Positions 12,301-23,376 of a stretch of 64,000 bases of DNA are shown here, piece by piece. Numbering within the stretch: position 1 is the stretch's first letter; each line of letters opens with the position of its first letter. Both the position numbers and the translations under genes were made by a program. The DNA lies in the NCBI GenBank assembly GCA_000727475.1, contig KL647290.1, forward strand, positions 1,300,910 to 1,364,909. Direction: 5' to 3'. Below the pieces are notes generated by a model. That model made no database searches and was not told where the DNA came from. It worked only from the letters and a program-made list of their open reading frames with translations. This DNA is from Sarcocystis neurona. Taxonomy: Eukaryota > Apicomplexa > Conoidasida > Eucoccidiorida > Sarcocystidae.

Positions 12301-15300
12301 TTGGCTGCAGTTCGCTGCACGGCGCAGCAGCGACGATCGTCTATTCGAAAGCACTGACGCCGCTACTCTGCCTGCGCCTATACTTTCACTCTACCGCTTG
12401 TAAGTGACACCCGCCCGTGAGGCTCTTCATCAGTACATCAACTGGGGCACTAGAGTATCTGCAGAGTAATCTTCTCACGCTGGAGCCACAGGTCTCTGCC
12501 GCCGTCTCGGCTGCAAGATTGCTGCTGTGCCGTGGCTGATGCTGCTGCCAAGCCGGTGGTGCTGCTGTGTGGTAGCCTCTGTGGTTGGACTTGTGCGTTC
12601 CGCGTGCGGAGGAATACAACATTCCTGTTAATCCGAACGGAGAAAATGTTGCTTGCTCTGCTTTTCACTACAAATACAAGTTCTTACCTCCTAGAAGCGA
12701 GTTTGTCACTGCTGCCAATGCTGTTGCCTTTAGAAGTCGCTGCTGCACGCAGCTCTGGTGCTGCTGTGGTGGGTGCTCCTGCTGTTGCTGTAACGGGTGC
12801 TGCTGCTGCTGCTGAAGAAAGCTGCTGCCACTACTGCCCAAGTGCTGCTGGACTAGTTGCAGAATTTCCTCACACGCTGTGAGAGACCCCGTCATCGCAT
12901 AGGATGCGCTTGCAGGCATTCTCTTACTTCCCCGCACGCTTGAGACGTTCCTCCGTCGACCTGCTTCTCCTGGGTCTCCTGCTGCTGGTGGCAGTACTAC
13001 TGGTGTCGCTGCTGTCCTCTGCGGTTCCACGCTCCGGCTACAATGTCACTGCGGCTCCTGCTACGGTGTTTGCTCCTCGTGGCTTGTCTCGAGCAGCGAC
13101 AAAAGACAAGGGCGCCTTTTTTTTAGACAGTAAAAGGAGAGTCCACCCGCTTTTTTAGCTTATGACAAGCTATGTCAGCTACTGCAAGTTTCGGCGGCGA
13201 TACGATTGTAGCCGGCCACCTCTGCATGTACCTCCCTGGTAGCCGGACCTTCCAACAGTCTCCGTACGGCCCCTTTCTTGTCTGGAGCTCGTGCTGTTGC
13301 TGCTGCCGTTGCGACGATCTGAAGTTGCGGCTCCTTCTGTCTGGCTGCTGAATGTGCTGCTTGTGGTTCTGCTGCTGCTGTGCTGAGGGCGTCCGCTGTT
13401 AGACTCGGTCTGAAGAACGCAGTGAAGGTGCCTACCCATGGTCGATATGTCTGCATCAAATTAGAAAGCATTCCCCCCTCCTCCACCAGCAACAGCTGCC
13501 GCAACAGAAGCAATACCTGCAGCAACGGAAGCGGCAGCAGCGTTAGCAGCAGCTGCGCCGGTGGCAGCAGCAGCAGCAGTTGCAACAACACTTGGATCAG
13601 TCCTGATGGCAACACCACCAGCGGGAGTGAGGAAAAGCCAAAAGCCAAAAGCGTGGTCCCGTTGCTCCCCCCCGAGGGGCCTTTTCGGGATGCCACCACC
13701 GACGCAACCGTCACGGCGCACTCACCAGCAGCAGCGACCCGAGGCGAGCGGGCAGCAGCGTGCTCGGCGACCCTTCCACTACCGGCAATGGCAGACGGCG
13801 AGAAGGCGGCAGTGGAAACACAGGCAGCAACAGCAGCGGCAGCAGGAGCCGAAGCAGCAACCACAAGAGCCACAGGCACCAAGGCAGCTGCACCAGGAAC
13901 AGCGGCACTGGAAACAGCAGCTGCTGCAGCAGGAGGAAGTGAAGAGAACAACGGGGCATCCGGTCGACGCGTGTATGATAGAGTCATCCCCGCTCTGTAT
14001 GAAGGCGTCCGTGGCATGCGAGTGGGAGGTAAACATCAGCTGATTCTCTCTTCTGTGCCGTTTTCAAAATTCGTATGTTCTTCTCTACATACACACATTT
14101 AAATACGTAAAGCTGCACGAACGCGCTAGTGGTGCGGAACATCCCAAGCAGGAGAACGACTCTTCGTCGAGGAGCGGGAGTGACGCCACGGTGATCTCCG
14201 GTGCACTGTTCTTCAGGCATTGGTCGTAGTGTAGACGTAGAGGAGAGTCGATACGTGCGTGTACATCTCTGTGTGTGTGTGTGTGTCCGCATGCAGTACG
14301 TATGTGTGGTTGTATCTAGATGAGTAGTTCGGCGTGTAAGATCGGGACCCACCTGCTCAACCTACTCTGTAAACTGTGTGTGATCGTACATGTAGATATA
14401 TATCTACCTATCTATATATACGCAGGTATACGTATATGTATGAACATCTGCTAGCCGTCACATCTTCCTATGCAGTGCATTACACGCCACACGTACGCCA
14501 AGGATACATACATGTATAAGTGCTTGTATGTAAAGTTATTTGATTCCTCGATCTGTCGGCATGCGCATCTGGAGAGTGCTTTGTTTTTGCATTCATTAGT
14601 CGCGTCAGCTGCGCTTCTCAACCCCGACGTCTAGAGAGAAATTGGAGAGACACGAAAAGACACAATACTGTGTAGGAGAATAATGTGTAGAAGAAAGAAC
14701 GAGGAAGAAGAAGCGCGTCGCTGATGTGCGAATTTCTGTTCTGTACCTTCTCTGCTTTTTCGCTGCGGTGGACCTACACCCCAGGCCTCCGAGAGCTGAT
14801 CGTGCCTCCGCACTTGGCGTATCAACACTTGTGTGACGAGGTACGTCTTTCCCCTGCTTCCGGTCGGGTTGCTTAAACGGCAGAACTGCTGCAGTGCAGC
14901 GAGTCTCTTTTCCGGGGCAGCACGTACGCCAATTTTGAGTAGACAAGGATTTCACAAAACGTGTGCACATACTAGGTTGCGCATTCGTAGCGTGTCTCCT
15001 GCGTTTTTGCACCTGTCACATATCTGTGTGTGATTCGATGTGAGGTGGCGTGCATGCTATCTTCCGGCGCAGGACTATGTGCTTGCCTTCCTAGTCAGTC
15101 TCCACGTAGAGACTGACGCATACGCAGTCGGGTGATGTATAGAGGCGCTTCTGGCAACTTCTCTTTATCATTTAGCTACTAAGCCGGCGCGTGCAGCAAT
15201 ATATACATATAGCCGTCTTCATGCGTGGACCCCTCCGTGTCTGTAGAGGCGCTTGTGTACCTATGCATATGCATGTGTAGATAAAATACGTAGTACTGTG

Positions 15301-16872
15301 TTAGTGCCGGTTTGCCAGCTTCCATTCAGTAGCGTTTGTTCACCTATACTCCTTGCATTTTGAATCATACTTCACAACCGATGAACACGTACACATGTAT
15401 ACGTACGTATAAACGTATGCACGTCCTGTTACACACATGTACTGCATATATGTGAGGCTTCCACTTGATGGTAGAAAAAGCTGCTGTCACGTGACTGCTC
15501 CTCGAGACGACTACTGCACGCTGCTGGGCCAACACTGGTAAGGCGGGCGGGCATGGACTGACATGCAGTTGAAAAACGTTGTAAACTGTTGTTGTGCTCT
15601 ATGTACACTCGGATGAGTATGGGACCTCGAGTTCGAAAATAATATTTACTTATTTTCTTCTGAAGGGACAGTGAGGCAGTGCGCACGACTGCACGAGTGT
15701 GACCGTGTGACCGCAGAAGTCATTATTCCCGGGGTCCTTCCGCTTGTCTACTGGCCATGAAGGAGGGAGAGGAAATACCTCTTCTATCGCCATGTTGCTG
15801 CGAAGTCCGGCGTGCGAGCGCGTGTCTGTATCTGGTTTGCGAATGATATAAGCCATCAAGTAGCAGCAGCAGCACGCCCTACGTTAAGAGTTCTGCGGCA
15901 GGAGTGACAGATGGGAGAAATTGTGTTGCTGGCGGCGGCCACCGTGTCCAGGCTGAATAAAAGTAGTGCTGTGTTTCGCAGACTGCTACGTGTAAACGCA
16001 GGTGCACTGCGGGCACCTAGCACCCTCTAGTGCGCTATGCACTAGAGGTGGTAACTCATCTTCTCGCAGTGGCTGCACTCGTACAAATGTATATACATAT
16101 GTGCGGTCAGCGTCTCTGACGGGGACGATATTGGTAACCTGCTTTCACAGTGACGCTCCTGAATAGTCGGTCAATTGACTGCGTCGATTTTGAACTACGC
16201 TTTTGACTGCATTTCATTGTGTCTGGGGGCGAGGGAATGGCGCGCGTACACACGTCGCGTGCATCCGCATACAACACTCACCTGTCAAGGCCTCCACGAA
16301 TACACGAATGGTCAGTTTGTTTATCTCTTGCACGGATTTACGCAGCTTAACGTATTTTTCTATCAAATGCGAATAATTATCTTTGTTTGAGGCGATATGG
16401 TCTCTGCTACTGCTGAGTTACCAATGGAAGTTCGCGTATCGCGTACTAAAGCGAAAGGTAGCGAGTTGAGGACTCTAGAGGCAGCGTCTTGCAGCAAGCT
16501 TTTGTGAGCGGCGTTTTTTACTGCAGTTATCCCACGTCTTCCGTGGCCCCAGAATCAACCGACAGAAAAAACTGCGGAAGCATCAGTAATCTCTCGATAG
16601 ACGGTATCTTCATAAACACTGTCGCGCCTCCCTGGTGAACGTCATCACAACAAACAGTCTTCACTTGCTGCTGCTCGTGCTGATGGTGGCAGTCTGTTCT
16701 TATCCCTGTTGCTGGTAACGGTGCTGTAGCTGATGGGGTCCCCGTTGTTCTTCGATTGCAGGTGCTAATTTACGAAGTACACCTCGCGTGGATAGGAGAC
16801 ACGCTGCCGCGCAGTCGGGGTCTGGTCGATCGTGTGCGACGTGTCCTTAGTGCTATCTCGAGCACAAGGTAG
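9375..16872 (+). CDS. FKBP-type peptidyl-prolyl cis-trans isomerase
   Basis: FKBPs catalyse cis-trans isomerisation of X-Pro bonds and assist protein folding. Proposed exons, all phase-consistent: 9375-11265, 12237-12399, 13388-14028, 14785-14840, 16762-16872; 953 codons. The junction of exons 1 and 2 creates TPSGVYYCDRE, followed by GDVVWLQFAARR and LFEST, the usual start of an FKBP domain. VIPALYEGVRGMRVGG ends exon 3 (V884, I885) and LRELIVPPHLAYQ fills exon 4. VLIYEVHLAWIG begins exon 5, matching the last FKBP strand. About 195 residues rich in Ala and Ser (exon 3) split the domain. The canonical Phe-Asp of the active site reads Phe-Glu here, so activity may be altered. The first 630 residues are Ser/Ala/Gln-rich and have no signal peptide. 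9375 is only the first in-frame ATG; upstream exons or an acceptor near 9350-9500 are possible. The domain call is firm; the 5' end is weak. Confidence 0.8.
9987..10058 (+). repeat. 24-base tandem repeat, 3 copies
   Basis: The unit ATCACCAGCTGCAGCAGCAG plus CAGC occurs three times in exon 1 of the FKBP gene, encoding ITSCSSSS in frame; the third copy diverges at its end. Confidence 0.9.
10884..10973 (+). repeat. 18-base tandem repeat, 5 copies
   Basis: The unit GCAGCAACAGCAGAGGGT lies in the FKBP exon 1 frame and encodes a six-residue Ala-Ala-Thr-Ala-Glu-Gly repeat. The first copy ends in C instead of T, and the fifth has a single change (Ala to Val). Confidence 0.9.
11266..12236 (+). other. 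FKBP intron 1 with sense-strand CTG repeats
   Basis: The intron runs from donor GTCAGT to acceptor CCGCAG. Its second half (11,690-12,230) is packed with CTG triplets on the sense strand. The flanking exon 1 has CAG on the same strand. Confidence 0.7.
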
Positions 16873-19800
16873 ACCTTTTTTCATTCTGTCTCAAACGAGA
16901 TTGAACAACTTAAAATACGTGTGCTGTCGCTTGCACCAGGTGCAGTAGAAGAAGCTCAGCATTTGTAACAACTCTGAGATATGCTGCCTCACGTGGGGCA
17001 TTAACGGGAACAGCCCACGTGCACAGCTCTTGCGTTTGTGCTAGCAGGGTCACGTGAAATAGACACCTCAACCCGTTGTGCATTCTCCTCCCCCCGAACG
17101 CCCTGAAAGGTAACTCCCTTCTCAGGAACGCGAACTTTGTGACTCGTCCGTGTTCGCAAGAGGAAGAATACCACAGTGATAGGCTTCTTGGCTTTCGGGA
17201 TATCCGCAGGCGTATGTGAGAAGACGAAAGGAACAGCCAGACGAAGTAGATTGATTTTTCAGCAGATGCAGTTTGCTCACAGCAGTGACAATTTTCTTTC
17301 GCACTCTCCCGGCGAAGTTACGCGTTGCACGGTGCAGCCGTGTCCTTTACACAGAATGGTTGAATCTTTTGCGTTTTCGTTCTGCAACCGTGTACAGCAG
17401 AATACCGTGTTGATCGGTGTTTAGTTTGGCGTTTAACTGGATGCAATAAGATACTATTGTTGCTTTAAAACTCTTTGTAGTTCTTTGTGAAATTGGTCGC
17501 CCGGACACAGAATTGAAGAACTTCGTGTCGCGCTGTCCAGTAACTGAGTCACAACTTAGAGTTTTTGTGTGTTGGGAATGTACACACTTTTAACCTGTGT
17601 ACTTCGATGACAACCAGCGTGCGATTGAAAACGAAATGCGTCGCGAGAAAAAAAAAGAAATCCTCTGTTTTTCGGAGTCACCCGGCTGTTTAGAAGACGG
17701 AATGATCTATTCAGATAAAACGCGTGTTGTCAGTGCCTAAGGTGCCTCAAAAGAAAAGTAGTTCCTTGAGAGGTTCGACAAACACGAGTGTACAGCCCCG
17801 CCGTCTGCACTTACCTGTATCGTTTTGGGGGTTTCGGGGACTGTTTTTTAAAATTCTGCAACAGCTGGGGATGTTTCAAATCAGCTTCATTGCATCAGAC
17901 GGACCCTCTAGTCTTTATAGCGCAGCCGCGCGCTGTCCGCTTCTTATCCTCTGACAGAAAGCAACTACTCAGAGCGCGAGGACGTGGTTGAGGCTTGTGT
18001 GGCAGCCGGAGGAGGCCCTGCAGGTTTGTTCGTGCTGGTGACACATACGAACTGTGTGGCCTAGGAGACAAAGCACTGTGTTCCGTTTCACATTCAAGTT
18101 AGCGCGTGTCGAAGCCCCTCGATCGCCTACACACGCGCTCTGTGTCGCATTGTAAATGAGCAGCGTTCTCTTGCTCATGCACAAGCTGACCGGGACAACT
18201 TGAGCGATGGCTGCCTTTCAAGCCGAGTATCAGGTACGTAGAGATCTGTCTTCCGGTCATACACAGGACGAAATCTTGCGCAGAATCCTCTTGCACGAGT
18301 GAGTTAAACGGCAACTAATGCTCTCTCTGCGCATACGACGCACGCACGTGCAACTTGGCATGCGGGTATGACATATATGCAATATGCCTTTTGCTCTCGG
18401 ATATGTATGAAAGGCGAAATTGTGTGAAGCAGATTTTTCCATTCTCAGCCGGTTACACGACAAAGTAGCTCTTGACACTGCACACGGGATGAATTGCCTC
18501 CACGTGATTCCAGATACTTTCCCTGCAGCAGACTACAGACTTTACATTTGTCCGCTTTCTTATACGAACGCCGCTTCTTGTCCGTCGGATTATCCAACTA
18601 GTGAAATTCATTGTTGTGCTGGTAGAGGAAGGAACAGAACGTGGGTCCGCACAGTACTCCGCGCCTTCTCAAAATAAAGTCGCAGAGTTACGTTCCTTGT
18701 ACACCGCAGTGACACACTTATTCACGCACTTTCCCTTTCCTCAGGATAGCAGAGGATCACATTTGCTACAAGGAACCTAACGGGGGTTGTGTTCCTCTCG
18801 GTAACTAAGGTGAGCAGCTTTTTGAACAAGTGCTCTACAGATCAGAGCGCAGGTGTGTCATGTACTGTTCCGTCAGCTGTCCTTCGACAACTAGTAATGG
18901 CGCGACACCTTTACGCGACTCGGTCCTTGAAGTTACCATGTGTGCTGTGCCACTCGTGAGGTGGACGCACCTTCGCAACAGAAAAGACCGCAAGCAGCCT
19001 CTGAGGGCCACCAGGTGTGCAACACGTGAAAAGTGTATTAAAAAGTCGTGCCGATTACGCGTAACTTACCTAAAGAGGTGAGAGGAAGAAGGCGACACCA
19101 GGTGCCGCCTGTTTGTGAAACAAGCAAAACACGTGGTGATCAAGAAAAGCACCCCATGTTGCTCAGGCTGCCGCAGGGTACTGCTCTTGTTCTGGTGCTG
19201 CTTCAGCTGAGCTGCCTTTATTAGATGCTCCCTCCCTCATTATATGCCGACGGCATCACCTTTGCTGCATTTAAAAGCAAAATCATGCTCACCGCACCGT
19301 TCTTGCGATACTCCGTGGGGCTCCAGTTGGGCAAGTAGTCTTAACCGCATATTTGCCCGGAAGCAGTGGCCATCCAGATGGACAGGTGTTCGGCGGGCGT
19401 TTATCTAGAACAAATTTTTGCCTGCCTACGTAGTTTTCTGTTTCGAAAAAGATTGACGCACAAGTTTCACAAGCACAGACGAAAAATTGGTGCCACAAAG
19501 GTTTGCATAAACACCGCAACCGAAGCAGCGTGAACGTTGTCCACATGAAAGCACACTCCCGCCCACTTTAACAAAGGTTCCTTTTGAAAAAGTGTGATGT
19601 AAATGTGCAAATATGTCCTTGTGGCGACAGAGTGCTTCGTAGCATTTATGTTGCAGTCAACAGAGACACCTTCTCTCTGAGTGCAGATTCTGGAAACCAC
19701 GGAACACATCTGGACACACAAACAAAACGGCCTGCTAATTTCATCGCAAGTCTTTACGAACCTAACTTTGAGACCGGACCACACACATGGCCAAAGGGGG

Positions 19801-20142
19801 CGTACATCTTCTTTCCTCGACAGTGGTCTCATCGATTCTATCTGTTGAGAGCTCTTCTTTTCCGGACATGTGTCTACGATGTCCTGAGATCTACATTGTA
19901 TGTCGACACAGCACCTGCGTTTTGCTCTGCCACGGGCACCGACCTCCACAACTGAATTTGCCGCCTGCGTCACCATGCTGTTATTGTTTCTACACAATCC
20001 ATCAACTAAAGTTACACAAACAAAAGTATATAAGTGTCACTATAGATATAAACAGATAGATATCTCTACATGGGATTCCCCCTTTGAGCATCGTCTTCAC
20101 ATCTCAGCAGGGTCTCCCCTGTGTACAAAACTACAGACTGTT
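16873..20142. other. spacer without a recognised gene
   Basis: Only frames shorter than about 180 codons occur, on both strands, with no domain or signal peptide that I could support. Triplet repeats are nearly absent, which marks this as a repeat-poor block. It separates the 3' end of the plus-strand FKBP gene from the 3' end of the minus-strand knottin-like gene. Confidence 0.6.
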
Positions 20143-21114
20143 TCACTCGCCGTCCGCATTCCTCCTTGTGAGTGTTCTTGAATTGCTTGGGAGACGGTAT
20201 TGACCTGCAAAACCAGCTCTTCTGCTCCGTCCTATGCCGTCGCTTTCCTCCGTCGCGTTTTCACCTCTTAGCGAACCTCCCGTCATGCCGAATGATTCTA
20301 CGGCTACTGCTCCTGTCTCTTCTTCTCCCCCTCGTGCTGTCGCATCAGAGAATCGAAGGGCAGCGGCACTTCTTCGGAAAGGACTGCTTGCTTCCCCCCC
20401 ATTTAGCAGACCTGCGCGGCCACTGAGCAGACCGCCGAGTACTGTTGTCCCTAATCCAGGTTCGTCTCTCAGTGGCACGACAGGGTCCATCTGTATGGGC
20501 AAACGAAAGACAGAGGTTGGGATTGCTGCTGTGCTCCCTGGTTGACAAGTTCCTCGTCCATCTGGGCGTGGGGGTTCGTAGGAGTTGTTAACGGGGATGA
20601 GGCACTGCAAATCTTCGCAGCAAAGAGTCCCAGCTGCACAGGGCTGTCCCGACGTTTTGCAAATAGCTGTTGGACTGTGCAAGGGTGGGGCATCAAAAAT
20701 GGAACGACTGAAGAGCTGTAGAGCCCGCCACGACGACGCGCCCAGTAATTTAGAAGTGGATCCAGATTGAGGGGCTGGGGGGAAATCAGAAGAATTGGAA
20801 GCGGGAGATACAGGGAAAGAACAGAAGAAGACGATAATGAAAGAAGAAGCAGCAGCAGGGGCGCGAAGGGTCACGGGAAAGACAGGAAAGGATTTAAACC
20901 GGAGAAGAGTCAGGGGCGGAAAAAGCTGCGCTGGTTGCTCCGAAGAGGAAGCAGCAGATACATCTGTTAGAGGCTGCAGACGTCACGACTCCTCAGCTGC
21001 AGCTGCAGCGGTGTGTAACACCGGAAGACGTGCAGCACTGTCAGCGAAATGATCCTCACGTCGAGAAGAGCACAAGCAGACACACCAGCAGAGGTTCCCG
21101 AAAAGACGGCGCAT
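20143..21114 (-). CDS. secreted protein with knottin-like six-cysteine pattern
   Basis: I do not recognise a named family. Proposed exons: 21114-21060 (ATG, MRRLFGNLCWCVCLCSS leader, GTGAGG donor) and 20774-20143 (acceptor after a long pyrimidine tract ending in CCCCCCAG); 228 residues, phases agreeing. Mature part: six cysteines at 57, 64, 70, 71, 76 and 95, spacing C-6-C-5-CC-4-C-18-C, within ICKTSGQPCAAGTLCCEDLQ and following residues. The order C..C..CC..C..C is that of inhibitor cystine knots, though the last loop is longer than usual. The C-terminal 130 residues are Gly/Ser/Arg/Glu-rich without cysteine. The second exon stays open upstream without ATG as far as I read, which supports a spliced start. 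Function is unknown: a structural or surface role is as likely as anything else, and the fold is only a pattern match. Confidence 0.5.
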
Positions 21115-22329
21115 GGTTCCTTCCGTAACAACAACACTCGCAGACAACGGAGTTGGCAAGGAGACTGCAGGTAAGAAACGCCTATGACGCGCCCAAGGTG
21201 GAACAAGCCGGAGGTCAGCATCTTGCTGCGGAGCAGAGTAAGTGCAGGAGCAGAAACTGGAATCGAAGTTTGAAAAGCAACTTGAGCACCGGATCCTCGT
21301 GTACGGGGCCTTAATTCAAGTGAGTAGCTGCTCCAGCCCTAACTGCTCACCCTTCTGTCTTAATTGAAGCAAACGAAAGACCGGCACATGAGTATCGAAC
21401 GCATATCACAAAGAATAGTACTGGTGGTTATGCAGTGAAAAAGAATCGTTTTTGAGAGCGCATACGTCACGAATGCGAAGACTCACACAATTCCGCGACC
21501 AGGCGCGGCGCTTTCCTTCTAGAGTTTGATTGGACGAGTGGCGGTCATGTACAGTCTGAGTGAGTCCTGGCAAAATTGTGAAGATGTACAAAGTCTGGAG
21601 CTGAAACGCACTGTAGATTTCACGACACCAAACAAGGAATGTAAGAGACAAATACTGGAGAGAGCAGGGAAGATTGTTGTCGGATATGCACGGGAAGAAT
21701 GAGGTAGCATCACATATTCATAAATGCTAGTTTATTCTGCGCTGCCCGAAGTACTGTAACGTTCACACAAAATATGCAAAGAAGACAGCTACACGCAGCA
21801 AACATCTGTAGTCTATCCTAGTGAGGACAATTCTGCATAGATACCCGCCATGATCACCTCTGCTGGCTACAGGTGCAGCTGGCCCATAACGCACCCACAA
21901 GGTAAGGAGGTCACACGTCATGCGACACTCTTCTGCAGACGAACGATTACTAAAACATTGATACATGTACGCTGCAGGCATAGGCTCACAAAACTACTTG
22001 ACACAGTCAAGGTCGGGGTGCCTTCTGCAGGCAGGTACTCAATTCCCATGAATTCTCGTTTCCGCAGCGGTCACACAGAAGAGGAAAAATATGTAGGAGT
22101 TAATTCCTGTGCAGTTATGGTCGTGTTGGTGGAGACATCAGAGCAAGGCGATGAAGATGAAGAACGGTAAACACTCAGGTTACAGGAGCTGTAAAGTTGA
22201 ATACATCGTGCTCGAATGGTGTTACAGCTGAGCTAGTCAGTGGCTAACGCGATACACAAACTTGTACGTACAAAGGCAACGAGGGTAAGACGTCTATTAA
22301 TCTCCACTACATACGCACAGACACTTACA

Positions 22330-22560
22330 TAATTGTGCGTACGCGTGGATGTATGAACGTATGCATGTATTTATGTATGTATGTATATATGTATATATAT
22401 GCGCGTACGGATGGATGGATGGATGGACGCATATATATATATAGATATATACATACGTACGTACATACGTACATGCCTGCATACACACATACATACAAAT
22501 ATGCATGCATACACAAATGCCTAACTATACACTCATATACATGCATACATACGCACATTC
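22330..22560. repeat. GTAT/GGAT/CATA simple-repeat cluster
   Basis: Tetranucleotide runs switch from GTAT through GGAT (about 22,409-22,425) to TA and CATA. Confidence 0.9.
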
Positions 22561-23240
22561 GTGGTAGTGCTTCACGTTTGCACATATACATATGGATGCG
22601 AAAGTAGGCTCTGTGATAGCGTGGACACAGTGTTCACCGTATATATTGATATATCGGAATGAATGCAATCGACAAGGCCCACGTGAATGTCGTACCGCAG
22701 CCTCTCCTCTAGCATGTGGACTTGCATACTGGAACATATGTCACAATCAGTAACCCTATTTTCTTTTAGACGACAGCATGAAGCACTAAGCCACAAGTAC
22801 TGTCTCCTACATTAATTATGTGCACTGCAGCCGAACGCCCTGGACTAGGACGGCAGTCCGCCCAAATTGAAGACCTGACTTCGTTTCAGTATTACACCTG
22901 TCTTTGCCAGACTCTGCGCATATAGAGCAGTACACGATTTTATGCAGACACGAGCACGTATCCTTATGCATGGGTGCTACTACGTGAATATATAATTGAC
23001 GTGCACCAGCTCCTTAGAAGGACCACCAACATATTCAGCGAATCCAACGGGCACGTATCCGTATATGTACGTAATTTCCCACTGAATTGCTCCCATATCA
23101 CACACGTGCACCTTCGTATGTCCAACTACGAATCATGGATAATAGTGGATGCACAAAACCGTAGCTCCGAACGCGGAACTCTTCTCTAGAAAAACAAGCG
23201 TGATATGCCACAAGTTTTTCCGTCAATCCTGAGCAAGGCA

Positions 23241-23354
23241 CCTGCCTTTCTTCCCTGCTAGTTTCACACTGAATCTGCAACTTGTCCCTTCCGTGCGCCT
23301 GTCTTTCTACGCTGCTAATTTCACACTGAATTTGCAACTTGACCCTTCCCTGCG
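23241..23354 (-). repeat. 57-base tandem duplication
   Basis: Copies at 23,241-23,297 and 23,298-23,354 differ at only a few bases. The period is a multiple of three. A minus-strand 89-codon frame (23,367-23,098, ATG) reads through both as a 19-residue repeat with core KLQIQCE. The array begins some 20 bases past the stop codon of the Gln-rich gene. Confidence 0.85.
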
Positions 23355-23376
23355 CTCTCTTACTCATCTCGGTCGG

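Larger units (their letters stand above)
21115..23376. other. spacer with CATA microsatellite and a downstream tandem repeat
   Basis: No supported gene. A plus-strand frame of 106 codons at 21,850-22,170 has an ATG but no recognisable feature. A CATA/GTAT/GGAT cluster occupies about 22,330-22,560, and a 57-base duplication lies at 23,241-23,354, next to the stop of the Gln-rich gene. Confidence 0.6.

Noticed and set aside
20143..20874. Unspliced reading of the knottin-like gene from a GTG at 20,874
   Set aside because: No ATG is present before the cysteine module. The proposed leader there is a pyrimidine tract ending in CCCCCCAG, better read as a 3' splice site.
21850..22170. 106-codon plus-strand ATG frame
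   Set aside because: No leader, domain, repeat or splice support. The length is expected by chance in this composition.
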